Of a DNA stretch of 64,000 nucleotides, positions 51,118 through 61,584 are shown one piece after another. The stretch's first letter is position 1. Each line of letters begins with the position of its first letter. Location: the NCBI RefSeq assembly GCF_021916785.1, contig NZ_JAKCFC010000001.1, positions 558,001 to 622,000 on the forward strand. The letters run 5' to 3'. Position numbers and translations under genes: made by a program. The DNA is from Mycolicibacterium lacusdiani (GTDB lineage Bacteria > Actinomycetota > Actinomycetes > Mycobacteriales > Mycobacteriaceae). A model generated the notes under the pieces. The model searched no databases and was not told the origin of the DNA. It saw nothing but the letters and a program-made list of their open reading frames with translations.

Positions 51118-51123
51118 AGTGTA
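51118..51123 (-). promoter_or_regulatory. Candidate -10 element for wag31
   Basis: TACACT on the minus strand fits the mycobacterial TANNNT -10 motif, placing transcription start about 35 nt before the ATG. It lies in a 179-bp gap behind yggT, consistent with independent expression of wag31. The -35 is not clear. Confidence 0.4.
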
Positions 51124-51239
51124 GAGCCATGTGGAAGTAACTGGCGTCCATCCTGTCACAGGGGACCCGGCGGTTGCATGAGAGGTCCGGAATTAAGAGC
51201 GAAACTCAATCTTTCCGAGATCGACCGCTCGCTCTCGCG

Positions 51240-51258
51240 GACCCCTGCCGGTGGGGTC
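51240..51258 (-). terminator. Weak hairpin at the yggT stop codon
   Basis: GACCCC and GGGGTC form a 6-bp stem with a 7-nt loop that overlaps the yggT TGA. No U-tract. It could attenuate read-through from the dcw operon into wag31. Confidence 0.35.
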
Positions 51259-51547
51259 AGGCCGCTGCGCCGAACGCCAGTTGCATCCCGATGAACGCTA
51301 CGAGCAGAAGCACCATGATCGACAGGTCGAAGCGGATCGCACCTATCGTGAGCTGCGGAATCAGCCTGCGGAGCAGCTTCACGGGAGGGTCGGTCACGGT
51401 CAGGATCAGCTCGAGGACCACCACTGTGAACCCCTTGGGTTGCCAGTCTCGACTGAACGATCGGATGAACTCGACGACGACCCTGGCGATGAGCAACAAC
51501 CAGAACACGAACAGCGCAAAGCCCAGAATTTCGAAGAACAGCGCCAA
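51257..51547 (-). CDS. YggT family membrane protein
   Basis: 96-residue protein, the length of Rv2146c. Two hydrophobic segments (FFEILGFALFVFWLLLIARV and LSIMVLLLVAFIGMQLAFG) flank a central amphipathic part with the family motif TDPPVKLLRRLIPQ. TTG 51547 is the start, with GAGG upstream. It sits between sepF and wag31, the usual position in actinobacteria and Gram-positives. Function in division is suspected but not defined. Confidence 0.9.
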   Translation of the reverse strand: MALFFEILGFALFVFWLLLIARVVVEFIRSFSRDWQPKGFTVVVLELILTVTDPPVKLLRRLIPQLTIGAIRFDLSIMVLLLVAFIGMQLAFGAAA

Positions 51548-51659
51548 CTGGGCGACCTCACTAGCGGGAAGATGCGGAAACGGTGCACGTACGCGCGACG
51601 TTCAACCGCGCGACGATTCGTCCGCAAGCCTACCCGTCCCGCGGGGGTGCCACGGGTGC

Positions 51660-52328
51660 CTACTGGTAGGAGTAGAAGCCGGCCTCGGCGATGCGCCTGC
51701 GCTCCTCCGCGCTGACGTCGACGTCGGCGGGCGACAGCAGGAACACCTTCGTCGCCACCTTGTCGAACGAGCCGCGAAGTGCGAACGCGAGGCCCGCGGC
51801 GAAGTCCACCAGTCGCTTGGCGTCGGCGTTGTCCATCGACACCAGATCCATGATCACCGGGGTGCCGTCGCGGAACCGCTCGCCGATCGTGCGGGCTTCG
51901 CTGTAGTCCTTGGGACGCAGGGTCGTGATCTTGGCCAACGGGCTCCCCGCCTCGAACAGTTCCGCCATCCGGCGCGGCTCCATCGCGACCGCTCCGCGGG
52001 TGGCCCCGCGCAGGGTGTTGAAGCGCGGCCGGTCGAACTGCGGCCTGCCGCCACGGAAGGCCGGCTCGTCGACGTAGCCGCCGGCACGGTAACCGGCAGG
52101 CACGGGATCCATCTCGCGACCGAACTCGCGCTCGAATTCCCTTGCGCCGACTCGCTCTTCGTATCCGCGGCCCTCCATGCGGCCGTACGAATCCTCTTCG
52201 AAGCGCTCGTCGCGGCTACGACGCGGGTACGGGCGCGACGCACGGTCGTCGTCCTCGTAGTACTCGTCTTCGTAGTCGTCCATCGGGGCCATACCGAAGT
52301 AAGCCTTGACCTTGTGCAGCGTACTCAT
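51660..52328 (-). CDS. sepF: Cell division protein SepF
   Basis: 222-residue FtsZ-associated protein that links FtsZ to the membrane and is essential for mycobacterial division. The N-terminal amphipathic helix [20 protein letters not shown] can insert in the membrane; a long acidic/Arg-rich linker follows; the C-terminal SepF domain has [40 protein letters not shown] and the strand [18 protein letters not shown] 52328 is preceded by AAGG nine bases upstream. Confidence 0.94.
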   Translation of the reverse strand: MSTLHKVKAYFGMAPMDDYEDEYYEDDDRASRPYPRRSRDERFEEDSYGRMEGRGYEERVGAREFEREFGREMDPVPAGYRAGGYVDEPAFRGGRPQFDRPRFNTLRGATRGAVAMEPRRMAELFEAGSPLAKITTLRPKDYSEARTIGERFRDGTPVIMDLVSMDNADAKRLVDFAAGLAFALRGSFDKVATKVFLLSPADVDVSAEERRRIAEAGFYSYQ

Positions 52329-52393
52329 CTCAGGACCCTTCTGAAGACTGTGATGTGTGTTGTCTGTGATGACGTTGTGACTGGTGTGACTAC

Positions 52394-53146
52394 TCACGGT
52401 GACGTTAGTGGGCGTTGCCCCATGAGCGCGGTTCCGACACGCACACACGTGGACCCATGTCGAACCGCCGTCTCGAGGTCCCCCGACATACCTGCTGACA
52501 AACCGAGCCGTTGTTGGTAATCCGCCTGTACCCGTTCGCGCTCGGCGGCCAAACGCACGAAGGACTCCTCGGCCGCTGCGCCCAGCGGCGGAATGGCCAT
52601 CAGTCCCGCGAACCGAAGTCCCTCAGTCGAATTCGCCGCCGCGCAGACCTCGTCCACCAGAGCGGTGTCGCCGACGTCGACGCCGCCCCGCTCGGGGTCA
52701 CCGTCGAGACTGAGCTGCACGTAGACGAACATCGGCTCGGGCCGCCGGCCGTCGGCCAGCGCCTCGGTCGCACCTCGTCCCAGCGCCCTGATCAGCGCGA
52801 TGCCGTCGACGGAGTGCGCGGCGTACGCCCAACTCGCGACGGCCTTGGCCTTGTTGCGCTGGATGCGGCCGATCATGTGCCAGCGGATGGCCCCCGGCGT
52901 GCCGTCGGCCGCGACGTGCTCGGCGACCTCCGCGGCCTTCCTCGACGCTTCCTGCTCCCGGGACTCGCCGAAGGCTTCGCACCCCAGCCCGCGCAGGAGG
53001 ATCACGTCGGAGGCGGGAAAGAACTTCGTCACCGGAAGCAGTTCGACGTCGCCCTCGGCCCGGCCCGCGGCTCGAACCGCAGCCCCGACCCGGGCACGCA
53101 ATGCCTCGAGCGAGGCGCGCAACTCGGCTTCGCGGTCCCCGGTCAT
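52394..53146 (-). CDS. YggS family pyridoxal-phosphate homeostasis protein
   Basis: 250-residue PLP-binding alanine-racemase-fold protein without known catalysis, which controls free PLP levels. The Lys that carries PLP lies in [25 protein letters not shown] and [13 protein letters not shown] and LMAIPPLG, and near the end [16 protein letters not shown] (phosphate pocket) are typical. ATG 53146 starts 13 bp after pgeF. Its place in the dcw cluster is conserved. Confidence 0.92.
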   Translation of the reverse strand: MTGDREAELRASLEALRARVGAAVRAAGRAEGDVELLPVTKFFPASDVILLRGLGCEAFGESREQEASRKAAEVAEHVAADGTPGAIRWHMIGRIQRNKAKAVASWAYAAHSVDGIALIRALGRGATEALADGRRPEPMFVYVQLSLDGDPERGGVDVGDTALVDEVCAAANSTEGLRFAGLMAIPPLGAAAEESFVRLAAERERVQADYQQRLGLSAGMSGDLETAVRHGSTCVRVGTALMGQRPLTSP

Positions 53147-53159
53147 CTCGGCCGCACCG

Positions 53160-53864
53160 TCATTCCATCCACACCAGTGACGCGAGCCTGCCGGTTGGCG
53201 CACCCCGGCGGTGGCTGTACAGATTGCGGTCGGCGAACGTGCACCGCGGGTCCACGTCGACCGCCGAGATGCCCAATCCGCGTAGCTGCCCGACGATTCC
53301 GGCCCTCAGGTCGAGCCCGGCCGTACCACGCGCGGTGACGGTGCGACTACCCGGAAGCGCTGCCTCCACCTCGGCGGCCATCGCCTCGGGCACCTCGTAG
53401 TTGCGGCCGCTGACGGCTGGGCCGAGCAGCACGGAGATGTCCTCGGCGCGGGCACCGCGGCGCACCATCGCCTCGACGGTCCGCACGACGATGCCGTTCT
53501 GCGCGCCGACCCGTCCCGCATGCGCCGCACCGATGACCCCGGCACGCGCATCGGAGAGCAGTACCGGAACGCAGTCGGCGGTCACCACGGCCAGGGCCAG
53601 CCGCGGTGTCGTCGTCACCATCGCGTCGGCGGCGTCGACCGTGGGGCCCGGGCCGTCCACCTCCACGACACGATCGGAGTGCACCTGGTTCATCCAGCGG
53701 ACGCCGTCGGCGCCGAGACCCGTCGCGGCGGCGAGACGTCGGCGGTTCTGGGCGACCGCGGCCGGGTCGTCACCGACGTGGTCGCCGAGGTTGAAGGCGT
53801 CGAAGGGTGGCCTCGACGCACCACCCCTGCGGGTGGTCGTGACACGGCGGACGCGGCGGCTCAC
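53160..53864 (-). CDS. pgeF: Peptidoglycan editing factor PgeF (YfiH, laccase-like)
   Basis: 234-residue protein of the multicopper polyphenol oxidoreductase-like family, which in E. coli removes wrongly incorporated residues from peptidoglycan precursors. Metal or catalytic residues are visible: His in NQVHSDRVVEV, Cys in VVTADCVPVLL and His in GAAHAGRVGAQ. The common W in AAHAGWxG is replaced by R-V, as I recall for mycobacteria. GTG 53864 is the start, 32 bp after ftsZ. Confidence 0.9.
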   Translation of the reverse strand: MSRRVRRVTTTRRGGASRPPFDAFNLGDHVGDDPAAVAQNRRRLAAATGLGADGVRWMNQVHSDRVVEVDGPGPTVDAADAMVTTTPRLALAVVTADCVPVLLSDARAGVIGAAHAGRVGAQNGIVVRTVEAMVRRGARAEDISVLLGPAVSGRNYEVPEAMAAEVEAALPGSRTVTARGTAGLDLRAGIVGQLRGLGISAVDVDPRCTFADRNLYSHRRGAPTGRLASLVWME

Positions 53865-53896
53865 GGTGTCAGTATCCGGGATCGAGCTGAGCGCGC

Positions 53897-55048
53897 TCAG
53901 TGCCGCATGAACGGCGGCACGTCGACGTCGTCGTCGGCGATGCCGTCGTCGCGACCGCCACCGATGCTGACCGTCGCCCCGTTGGTGTGCACCGGGACGG
54001 CGGCGGGATCGGTCGACTCCACGAAGGGCGAGGTGACCTTGCCCGCCCGGCCGGGTGCGATTGGCTGGCCGGGGGTGCCGGTGACCGGGGCGCGACTGGG
54101 CCCCGCCGCGTCGAATCCGGCCGCGATCACCGTGACCCGGACCTCGTCGCCGAGCGAGTCGTCGATGACGGTTCCGAAGATGATGTTCGCGTCCTGGTGC
54201 GCGGAGTCCTGCACCAGCGACGCGGCCTCGTTGATCTCGAAGAGGCCGAGGTCGCTGCCGCCTGCCACCGACAGCAGCACGCCTTGAGCACCCTCCATGG
54301 ACTGCTCGAGAAGTGGTGAGTTGATGGCGATCTCGGCGGCCTTGAGCGCCCGACCGTCGCCGCGTGCGGACCCGATGCCCATCAGGGCGGTGCCCGCGCC
54401 GCTCATGACGCCCTTGACGTCGGCGAAGTCGACGTTGATCAGACCGGGCGTGGTGATCAGGTCGGTGATGCCCTGCACGCCGTTCAGCAGGACCTCGTCG
54501 GCGCTGCGGAAGGCGTCCATCAGCGAGACGGCCGCGTCGCCCATCTGCAGCAGGCGGTCGTTGGGGATCACGATGAGCGTGTCGCAGCTCTCGCGCAGCG
54601 AGGTGATACCCGATTCCGCCTGGTTGGACCGCCGCTTGCCCTCGAACGAGAACGGCCGGGTGACGACGCCGACGGTCAGCGCACCGAGTTTGCGCGCGAT
54701 GGTGGCGACGACGGGTGCGCCGCCAGTTCCGGTGCCACCACCCTCGCCAGCGGTGACGAACACCATGTCGGCGCCGCGGAGCAGCTCCTCGATGTCGTCC
54801 TTGGCGTCCTCGGCGGCCTTGCGTCCGACCTCGGGGTCGGCGCCGGCGCCGAGACCCCTGGTGGAGTCGCGGCCGACGTCGAGCTTGACGTCGGCATCGC
54901 TCATCAACAGCGCCTGGGCGTCGGTGTTGATGGCGATGAACTCGACGCCCTTGAGGCCTTGTTCGATCATGCGGTTGACGGCATTCACGCCGCCGCCACC
55001 GATGCCGACCACCTTGATGACGGCGAGATAGTTGTGCGGGGGCGTCAT
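53897..55048 (-). CDS. ftsZ: Cell division GTPase FtsZ
   Basis: 383-residue tubulin homologue forming the division ring. GTP-binding parts: [17 protein letters not shown], the signature [20 protein letters not shown], and T7 loop NVDFADVK with the catalytic Asp. The C-terminal linker is short and ends in the conserved peptide [12 protein letters not shown] that binds partners such as SepF and FtsW. AGGAGGAAGG lies at good distance before ATG 55048, and a separate promoter region follows ftsQ. Confidence 0.97.
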   Translation of the reverse strand: MTPPHNYLAVIKVVGIGGGGVNAVNRMIEQGLKGVEFIAINTDAQALLMSDADVKLDVGRDSTRGLGAGADPEVGRKAAEDAKDDIEELLRGADMVFVTAGEGGGTGTGGAPVVATIARKLGALTVGVVTRPFSFEGKRRSNQAESGITSLRESCDTLIVIPNDRLLQMGDAAVSLMDAFRSADEVLLNGVQGITDLITTPGLINVDFADVKGVMSGAGTALMGIGSARGDGRALKAAEIAINSPLLEQSMEGAQGVLLSVAGGSDLGLFEINEAASLVQDSAHQDANIIFGTVIDDSLGDEVRVTVIAAGFDAAGPSRAPVTGTPGQPIAPGRAGKVTSPFVESTDPAAVPVHTNGATVSIGGGRDDGIADDDVDVPPFMRH

Positions 55049-55248
55049 TGCGGTCGCCTTCCTCCTGAATGTGCCTACATGTCCGTCGGTACCCCTCGAG
55101 TCAAACCCTCAACCTCAACCACAGGCTTAGAGTTATGTCAAGTAGTGCCGTACGAACAGAACGGTAGGGCTCACTCGGGAACGAACCGCGCAGGCGCGCC
55201 GACGTGTTCGTGTGTTTCGCGTCTTTTTCCGGTGCGGGACACGACACG
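55049..55248 (-). promoter_or_regulatory. ftsZ promoter region (ftsQ-ftsZ intergenic)
   Basis: A 200-bp gap, the longest within the cluster. On the minus strand TTGACA at 55141-55136 is a strong -35 candidate, followed by AT-rich TAACTCTAAGCC as possible extended -10. A second, purine-rich AGGAGGAAGG just before the ATG is the ribosome binding site. Independent ftsZ promoters are known in mycobacteria. Confidence 0.6.
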
Positions 55249-56160
55249 TCACTTGACTGTGGGCAGATCCGGACTCGACACGTCGTAGGTGCGGCCCGGT
55301 TGAGTCAGCAGCGCACCGAGCTTGAGCGCCTTCTCCTCCGTGCGGTCGGTGGTCCCCCAGATGACCTCGCGACCGTCGATCAGGGTGAGCGTGATCGAGG
55401 CCACCGATGGCGCCGCGATGCGACCGACCTGCCCCGCGACCTCCGGCCGCAGCGCGAGCAGCACCTGCAGGGCGGCCTTGGTCGGCGCGTCGGTGGGGCC
55501 AGGGTTGTCGGCATCGAGGTACGGCAGGCCGAGAGGTGGTGTGTCGGTGGCGAAGTCGACGCCATCCCGATCGAACAGGTGCGGCCCGTCGGGGTAGTCC
55601 TTGACCGCGACCGGCACCCGCTCCACGATCGTGATTCGCAGTGTCGACGGATACTCGCGCTGCACGCGCGCGCTGGCCACCCTGCGGATGGTGGCGACTC
55701 GTTCGGCCACCGCGTCGGTGTCGATCTGCAGCAGTGGGGTGTCGGGCACGACGGCGGCGGCCTGCAGGATCTCCTCCTGGGAGATCGTGTTCAGCCCGAC
55801 GATCACCGTCGACCTGGCCGCCATGATCGGCGTGAAGTACAGCAGCAGCCCGAGGCCGACGGCGATGACGCTCACCAGCGCCGACCACAGCAGTGCCTTC
55901 AATCCGCGGATCAGCCCCCTGGCGGGACGCTTGGCCTGCTCGGGCGGCTTGCCCTCGACCCGGCGCTTCGCCTCGCGGCGCGCGTTCTCGATCGCGGTCG
56001 CCCTGTCCTGGGCGGCACGGCGCTCCTCGCGCTCCCTGCGCGCCCGGCGGCGCGGCCCTTCGAAGTCGTCGCCGTCGTCCGCGTCGGGCGCGGGCGGTTC
56101 GGGCTCGTCGGCGGGGGCCGGCTCGGGTACCTCGGACGCCTGGTCGTCGGGACCGGTCAC
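55249..56160 (-). CDS. ftsQ: Cell division protein FtsQ
   Basis: 303-residue bitopic membrane protein of the divisome. A long cytoplasmic N-terminus rich in Pro/Glu then Arg/Lys ([18 protein letters not shown]), one helix ([20 protein letters not shown]) and the periplasmic POTRA domain ([19 protein letters not shown]) and beta domain ([20 protein letters not shown]). GTG 56160 overlaps the murC stop by four bases. Confidence 0.94.
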   Translation of the reverse strand: MTGPDDQASEVPEPAPADEPEPPAPDADDGDDFEGPRRRARREREERRAAQDRATAIENARREAKRRVEGKPPEQAKRPARGLIRGLKALLWSALVSVIAVGLGLLLYFTPIMAARSTVIVGLNTISQEEILQAAAVVPDTPLLQIDTDAVAERVATIRRVASARVQREYPSTLRITIVERVPVAVKDYPDGPHLFDRDGVDFATDTPPLGLPYLDADNPGPTDAPTKAALQVLLALRPEVAGQVGRIAAPSVASITLTLIDGREVIWGTTDRTEEKALKLGALLTQPGRTYDVSSPDLPTVK

Positions 56161-57578
56161 GGCTGCCGGGCCCGGTCGGTGAGCGCCGCCAGGATCTCCT
56201 GCCCGAGCAGGGTGACGTCGCCCGCGCCCATCGTCACCACGACGTCGCCGGGCCGCGACACACCGGCGACGCGCTCGGCGACCGCGGAGAAGTCCGGCAC
56301 GTAATGCGTCTTCACAGCGGTGTGTTCGGCGACCGTCGCGCCGCTCACGCCGGGCAGCGGTTGCTCCCGCGCGGCGTAGACGTCCAGCACGAAGACCTCG
56401 TCGGCAAGGCTCAGCGCCTCGCCGAACTCGCGGGCGAACGCCTCGGTCCGCGAGTACAGGTGCGGCTGGAACACGACGATCGACCGCGCGTCGCCCACAA
56501 CGGCGCGCACGGCGTCGAGCGTCGCGCGCACCTCGGTGGGATGGTGCGCGTAGTCGTCGAAGACGCGGACCCCCGCGGCGGTGCCCACGGCCTCGAAGCG
56601 GCGCCGGACGCCCTCGAACCCGGCCAGACCGTCGAGCACGGTCCCGACGGCGGCCCCGGCCTCCCGCGCGGCGAGCAGTGCGCCGAGCGCGTTCAGGGCC
56701 ATGTGCCTGCCGGGCACCGCGAGCCGCATGCCGCGCGGCTGAGCCTCGCCGGCCAGCTGGATCGTCGCGACGCCACCGGTCCCCTGCTGCGTCCAGTCCA
56801 GCAGCGTGGCGGCGAGATCGGATCCGGCGCTGCCGTAGGTCAGCACCCGCACGCCGAGCGCACGGGACCGTTCGGCCAGCGCGGCGGCGCCAGGGTCGTC
56901 GGCGCAGGCCACCAGCACGCCGCCGGGAACGATGCGCGCGACGAAGTCGTCGAACACCCGGGAGTACGCCTCCTCGGTGCCGAAGAAGTCGAGGTGGTCG
57001 GCCTCGACGTTGGTCACGACGGCCACGTCGGGGGCGTACTGCAGCAGGGAACCATCGCTCTCGTCGGCCTCGGCGACGAAGACGTCCCCGCTGCCGTGAT
57101 GGGCGTTGGTGCCGGCCTGACCGAGATCGCCGCCCACCGCGAACGACGGATCGAACCCGCCGCGCTGCAACGCCACGATCACCATCGACGTCGTGGTGGT
57201 CTTGCCGTGCGTGCCGCTGACCAGGACCGTGGTGTAGCCGTCCATCAGCCGGGCCAGCACCGCGGGCCGCATGATCACCGGGATACCGCGGCGCCGAGCC
57301 TCGACGAGTTCGGGATTGTCCTTGGGGATCGCCGCGTGCGTGCTGACCAGCGCGGTCGGCCCGCCTTCGAGCATGTCGAGCGCAGCCGCGTCGTGACCCA
57401 CCCGGACCAGCGCTCCCCTGGCCCGCAGCGCGGCCAGACCCCGCGACTCCTTGGCGTCCGAACCCGACACCTGGCCACCGCGGTCCAACAGGATCCGCGC
57501 GATGCCCGACATGCCCGCGCCGCCGATGCCGACCATGTGCACGCGCCGCAACTCCGGAGGTAGCTCCCGGGCGGTCAC
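56157..57578 (-). CDS. murC: UDP-N-acetylmuramate--L-alanine ligase
   Basis: 473-residue ATP-dependent ligase adding L-Ala to UDP-MurNAc (or MurNGlyc). The Rossmann start [23 protein letters not shown]-loop [32 protein letters not shown] and the C-terminal domain motif [10 protein letters not shown] are all present. GTG 57578 overlaps the murG stop by four bases. With murD absent nearby, MurC is the only other early Mur ligase in this part of the cluster. Confidence 0.97.
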   Translation of the reverse strand: MTARELPPELRRVHMVGIGGAGMSGIARILLDRGGQVSGSDAKESRGLAALRARGALVRVGHDAAALDMLEGGPTALVSTHAAIPKDNPELVEARRRGIPVIMRPAVLARLMDGYTTVLVSGTHGKTTTTSMVIVALQRGGFDPSFAVGGDLGQAGTNAHHGSGDVFVAEADESDGSLLQYAPDVAVVTNVEADHLDFFGTEEAYSRVFDDFVARIVPGGVLVACADDPGAAALAERSRALGVRVLTYGSAGSDLAATLLDWTQQGTGGVATIQLAGEAQPRGMRLAVPGRHMALNALGALLAAREAGAAVGTVLDGLAGFEGVRRRFEAVGTAAGVRVFDDYAHHPTEVRATLDAVRAVVGDARSIVVFQPHLYSRTEAFAREFGEALSLADEVFVLDVYAAREQPLPGVSGATVAEHTAVKTHYVPDFSAVAERVAGVSRPGDVVVTMGAGDVTLLGQEILAALTDRARQP

Positions 57579-58774
57579 CGCGCGGCCGCCCTGGTCTCGC
57601 GCGCAATCGCCAGCGCGACCTCGGCCACGCGCTGCGCGGCGTCCCGGTGCCCGGCCAGCGCGGCCGCCGACGTCATCGCGGCCAGCCGCTGGTCGTCGGA
57701 CATCAGGCCGGAGACCGTGGAGGCGACGAACGCCGGGGTCAGGTCGGCGTCGTCGACCACCAGCCCGCCGCCCGCCTCGACCACCGGCAGGGCGTTGAGC
57801 CGCTGCTCGCCGTTACCGATCGGCAGCGGGACGTAGATGGCGGGCAGCCCGACGGCGCTCACCTCGGCCACGGTCATCGCGCCGGACCGGCAGATCGCCA
57901 GGTCGGCAGCGGCATACGCCAGGTCCATTCGGCTCAGGTACGGGACCGCCACGTACGGCGGGGTGCCCGGCGCGGACGGTGCGAGGTCGAGCACGTTCTT
58001 GGGCCCGTGGGCGTGCAGCACCGAAATCCCGGCTGCGGCAAGGGCTTCGGCCGCACCAGAGACCGCCCGGTTGATCGACTGGGCGCCCTGGGACCCGCCG
58101 AACACCAGCAGCACCCGGTCGTCGTCGGAGAATCCGAAGTGCGCGCGGGCCTCGCTGCGCAACGCGGCGCGGTCGAGCGTGGTGATCGCATGACGGACCG
58201 GCACCCCGACCACCTCGACGCGGCCCAGCCCCGGATCGGGAACGGCCGAGAGCACCCGCCGCGCGGTCCGTGCGCCCACCCGGTTGGCCCAGCCCGCGGT
58301 CGCGTTCGCCTCGTGGATGACGACGGGGACGGCGCGGCGACGGCCGCCTCGAGCGCCGGAGCCGCGGCGGGCGGCCAGGTAGGCGGGCAGTGCGACGTAG
58401 CCGCCGAAGCCGATCACCACGTCGGCGCCGACACCGTCGAGCACGGCGCGGGTCTCGCGGACGGCCTGTTGCACGCGCAGTGGCAGGCGCAGCAGATCAC
58501 CGGTCGGCTTGCGCGGGAACGGCACCGGGGTGATCAGCCGCAGGTCAAAGCCGCGCTCGGGGACGAGCTTGGTCTCGAGACCGCGGTGAGTGCCCAGCGC
58601 CGTGATCCTGACGTCGGGGTCCAGCGCGACCAGGGCGTCGGCGACGGCCATCGCGGGTTCGATGTGTCCCGCGGTGCCGCCACCGGCGAGCACGACTGAT
58701 ATCCCCCGGTCGCTACCGTCCATCCGCGCTGTCGCGGACTGCTCCCGGGGGCCGGGAGTGGCGGGTCCGTTCAC
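57575..58774 (-). CDS. murG: UDP-N-acetylglucosamine--lipid I GlcNAc transferase
   Basis: 399-residue peripheral membrane GT28 glycosyltransferase that makes lipid II. N-terminal [18 protein letters not shown], the second glycine loop [17 protein letters not shown], and the C-terminal UDP-GlcNAc site [11 protein letters not shown] and [19 protein letters not shown] are clear. GTG 58774 overlaps the ftsW stop by four bases; ATG 58723 ([16 protein letters not shown]) is a later possible start. Confidence 0.96.
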   Translation of the reverse strand: MNGPATPGPREQSATARMDGSDRGISVVLAGGGTAGHIEPAMAVADALVALDPDVRITALGTHRGLETKLVPERGFDLRLITPVPFPRKPTGDLLRLPLRVQQAVRETRAVLDGVGADVVIGFGGYVALPAYLAARRGSGARGGRRRAVPVVIHEANATAGWANRVGARTARRVLSAVPDPGLGRVEVVGVPVRHAITTLDRAALRSEARAHFGFSDDDRVLLVFGGSQGAQSINRAVSGAAEALAAAGISVLHAHGPKNVLDLAPSAPGTPPYVAVPYLSRMDLAYAAADLAICRSGAMTVAEVSAVGLPAIYVPLPIGNGEQRLNALPVVEAGGGLVVDDADLTPAFVASTVSGLMSDDQRLAAMTSAAALAGHRDAAQRVAEVALAIARETRAAAR

Positions 58775-60366
58775 CCGTAACGCTGGCCTTCCAATGGGCG
58801 AGCCCGACGGCTCGGTTGGCGTTGACGGCCTCCACTATGCACTGCGCCGCCGTCGCGTCGGTCAGCCGCCTGCGCGGTTCGTCTGCGGTCGTCGCGAGCC
58901 GGCTTGTCCCGCGTGCCCGCCCTCGCCTTCGCCTTCGCTGCCTTGGCGGCCTTGGCGGACTTCGGCTTGACCTTCGGCTGTGCCTTGGCCACGCGCTTCG
59001 CTGGCGCCTTGGGCGGCTTCGGCTTCGTGCGCAGGCGGTCGCGGACCGCCTCGATGCGGCTGGGCACGTACGGCTCGGGCAACGGCAGCCGCAGCATCCG
59101 GTTCATCCGGTCGTCGCGGCCGGCCCGCAACGCAGCACACGCCTCGGGTTCGTGTCGCGCGGCGTTGGCGATGAAGCCGATCATGAACAGCGTCGTGGCC
59201 GTCGATGTGCCGCCCGCTGAGATCAGTGGCAGCTGCAGACCGGTGACCGGGAGCAGGCCGACGACGTAGCCGATGTTGATGAACGCCTGCCCGAGGACCC
59301 ACAGGGTGGTCGTCGCGGTGAGCAGGCGCAGGAAGGGGTCGGCCGAGCGGCGGGCGATGCGCATGCCGGTGTAGGCGAACAGGCCGAACAGCAGCAGCAG
59401 GCCGCCCGCGCCGACGAAGCCGAGTTCCTCGCCGATGATGGCGAAGATGAAGTCGTTGTGGGCGTTGGGCAGGTAGTTCCACTTCGCGGTGCCCTGCCCG
59501 AGGCCGTCACCGAAGAAGCCACCGTTGGCCAGCGCGAACCGCGCCTGCCGTGACTGGTAACCGGCGCCCTGGCCGTCCGCGGTGGGATTCAGCCACGACT
59601 GCACGCGCGCCGATCGGTAGCCGGCCGACATCGCCAGGACTCCTGCCGCGACGACGACCGCGCCGAGCGAACTCAGGAACACCCGCAGCGGCAGGCCCGC
59701 GTACCAGAGCAGGCCGAGCAGGATGATGCCCAGCGACACCGTCTGCCCGAGGTCGGGCTGCAGCACGATCAGCAGCAGCGCGAGCACGGCGCCGGGCACC
59801 AGCGGGAACAGCATCTCCTTGAGCGACGCGCGTTCCATGCGACGACTGGCCAGCAGGTGTGCGCCCCAGATCGCGAACGCAATCTTCGCCAGCTCCGACG
59901 GTTGCATCGAGAAACCCGCGACGACGAACCACCCGCGGGAGCCGTTCGACAACGTACCGATGCCGGGAATGAGCACCAGAATCAGCAGGATGATCGTGAA
60001 GACGAAGCCCGGGAAGGCCAGTCGCCGCATCAAGCTGATCGGCATCCGGAGTGCGATGTAGAACGCGACGAGGCCGACGCACGTCCACAGCACCTGCTTG
60101 CCGAAGATCGCCCACGGCGTGCCGTCCTCGTCGTAGGAGTGCACCCCGGACGCGGACAGCACCATGATCAGCCCGAGCGTGACCAGCAGGGCCGCCACCG
60201 CGATGATCAGGTGAAACGACGTCATGGGTCGTTCCAGCCAGGCGCCGAACCGAGTCCGCGGCGCCTGCGGAGCCGATTCGGCCCGCGCGGTGACGCTGCC
60301 CGCGTTGGCGGTCGCATCCGGCGTCCGGCGCAGCTTCAGCCGGGTCAGGAGAGCTGTCACGACCAC
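58771..60366 (-). CDS. ftsW: SEDS glycosyltransferase FtsW with Lys/Ala-rich tail
   Basis: 531-residue, ten-helix peptidoglycan polymerase for the septum. SEDS motifs include [60 protein letters not shown] and [19 protein letters not shown]. The cytoplasmic tail from residue 446 is strikingly basic and repetitive ([20 protein letters not shown]), unlike the tail I recall for M. tuberculosis. GTG 60366 and GTG 60360 are both possible starts; the second overlaps the stop of the murD remnant as GTGA. Confidence 0.95.
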   Translation of the reverse strand: MVVTALLTRLKLRRTPDATANAGSVTARAESAPQAPRTRFGAWLERPMTSFHLIIAVAALLVTLGLIMVLSASGVHSYDEDGTPWAIFGKQVLWTCVGLVAFYIALRMPISLMRRLAFPGFVFTIILLILVLIPGIGTLSNGSRGWFVVAGFSMQPSELAKIAFAIWGAHLLASRRMERASLKEMLFPLVPGAVLALLLIVLQPDLGQTVSLGIILLGLLWYAGLPLRVFLSSLGAVVVAAGVLAMSAGYRSARVQSWLNPTADGQGAGYQSRQARFALANGGFFGDGLGQGTAKWNYLPNAHNDFIFAIIGEELGFVGAGGLLLLFGLFAYTGMRIARRSADPFLRLLTATTTLWVLGQAFINIGYVVGLLPVTGLQLPLISAGGTSTATTLFMIGFIANAARHEPEACAALRAGRDDRMNRMLRLPLPEPYVPSRIEAVRDRLRTKPKPPKAPAKRVAKAQPKVKPKSAKAAKAAKAKARAGTRDKPARDDRRRTAQAADRRDGGAVHSGGRQRQPSRRARPLEGQRYG

Positions 60367-60504
60367 CCCGTCGGCCGTGCGACTCGAGTCACACCTGCAT
60401 CACATGACTCATCTGTCGCAAGCACCCCAAAATCCTCCCCTGTCACACGCTCGTTGGGTCGGACATCCGGCGCGTGTCGCGAAAGCGGGTCCGGTTCGCT
60501 GCGG
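60357..60504 (-). pseudogene. murD: Short remnant of murD
   Basis: murD normally lies between mraY and ftsW; here only about 140 bp remain. Read on the minus strand from just after the mraY stop, one frame gives LSRHAPDV, then VTGEDFG and ATDE, then CDAG and a stop at 60359-60357. I recall LSRHAPDV...VAGEDTG...ATVE in the C-terminal domain of M. tuberculosis MurD. Roughly 370 upstream and 70 or more downstream residues are missing, including the ATP and substrate sites. A functional MurD must be encoded elsewhere, or the sequence has an assembly deletion. Confidence 0.6.
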
Positions 60505-61584
60505 TCAGCCCCCGACGGCAGTCAGCCATTCGCTGTAGAACAGCGCGACGCCCAGACCGCACGCAATCGCGGTGAGCAGCCAGAACCGGATGATGACCGT
60601 GGTCTCTGCCCACCCGACCAGCTCGAAGTGATGGTGGAACGGTGCCATCCGGAACACCCGGCGCCCGGTCGTGCGGAAGGCCAGGATCTGCACGACCACC
60701 GACGTCACCTCCGCGACGAACAGCGCGCCCAGCACGATCGCGAGCGTCTCGGTACGGCTGGTGACCGACAGCCCGGCGATGATGCCGCCCAGCGCCAGCG
60801 ACCCCGTGTCACCCATGAAGATCTTGGCGGGCGCGGCGTTCCACCAGAGGAATCCGATGCACGCGCCCGCGGTTGCCGCCGCCACCAGCGCCAGGTCCAG
60901 CGGATCGCGCACGTTGTAGCAACCCAGCCCGGGGCTGGTGGCGCACGCGTTGCGGAACTGCCAGAAGGTGATGATCACGTAGGCCGCGGTGACCATCGCC
61001 ATCGCGCCGGCCGCCAGACCATCGAGCCCGTCGGTGAAGTTCACGGCATTCGACCACGCACTGACCAGGACCACCACGAACAGCACGAACAGCGCCGGGG
61101 CCAGCGTCACGGTTGCGATCTCGCGAACGTACGAGAGTTCGGGGCTGCCGGGCGTCACGCCGTCGGCGTTGCGGAACTGCAGGCAGAGCACGCCGAACAG
61201 CACCGCCGCGACCAGCTGGCCGACGGTCTTGGCGGTCTTGTTCAGGCCGAGGTTGCGCGAGCGCCGGATCTTGATCAGGTCGTCGAGAAAGCCCACCGCA
61301 CCCAGCGCCGTGGCCAGACCGAGGACGAGCATGCCCGACGCCGACGGGCCCCGTCCGTCGAGCGCGAGCCCGACCAGGTGCGTTCCCAGGTAGCCCGCCC
61401 AGATGCCCGCGAGGATGGCGACGCCACCCATCGACGGCGTGCCGCGCTTCTTGTGGTGGCTCGGCGGGCCGTCCTCGCGGATCTCGTGGCCGAAGCCCTG
61501 CCGCGTGAACAACCGGATCAGCACGGGCGTCAAGAGGATCGACACCGCCAGCGCGATGCCGACGGCGATCAGGATCTGCCTCAT
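60505..61584 (-). CDS. mraY: Phospho-N-acetylmuramoyl-pentapeptide transferase
   Basis: 359-residue, ten-helix enzyme that makes lipid I on decaprenyl phosphate. Conserved cytoplasmic loops: [33 protein letters not shown] (Asp pair), [15 protein letters not shown] (catalytic Asp), [15 protein letters not shown] and [14 protein letters not shown]. In mycobacteria also called murX. ATG 61584 overlaps the murF stop by four bases. Its downstream partner murD is missing. Confidence 0.97.
   Translation of the reverse strand: MRQILIAVGIALAVSILLTPVLIRLFTRQGFGHEIREDGPPSHHKKRGTPSMGGVAILAGIWAGYLGTHLVGLALDGRGPSASGMLVLGLATALGAVGFLDDLIKIRRSRNLGLNKTAKTVGQLVAAVLFGVLCLQFRNADGVTPGSPELSYVREIATVTLAPALFVLFVVVLVSAWSNAVNFTDGLDGLAAGAMAMVTAAYVIITFWQFRNACATSPGLGCYNVRDPLDLALVAAATAGACIGFLWWNAAPAKIFMGDTGSLALGGIIAGLSVTSRTETLAIVLGALFVAEVTSVVVQILAFRTTGRRVFRMAPFHHHFELVGWAETTVIIRFWLLTAIACGLGVALFYSEWLTAVGG

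Noticed and set aside
60357..60432. Possible leader peptide with AGGGGAGG followed by GTG before ftsW
   Set aside because: The same frame extends upstream with MurD-like residues, so a murD remnant explains it better than a new leader gene.
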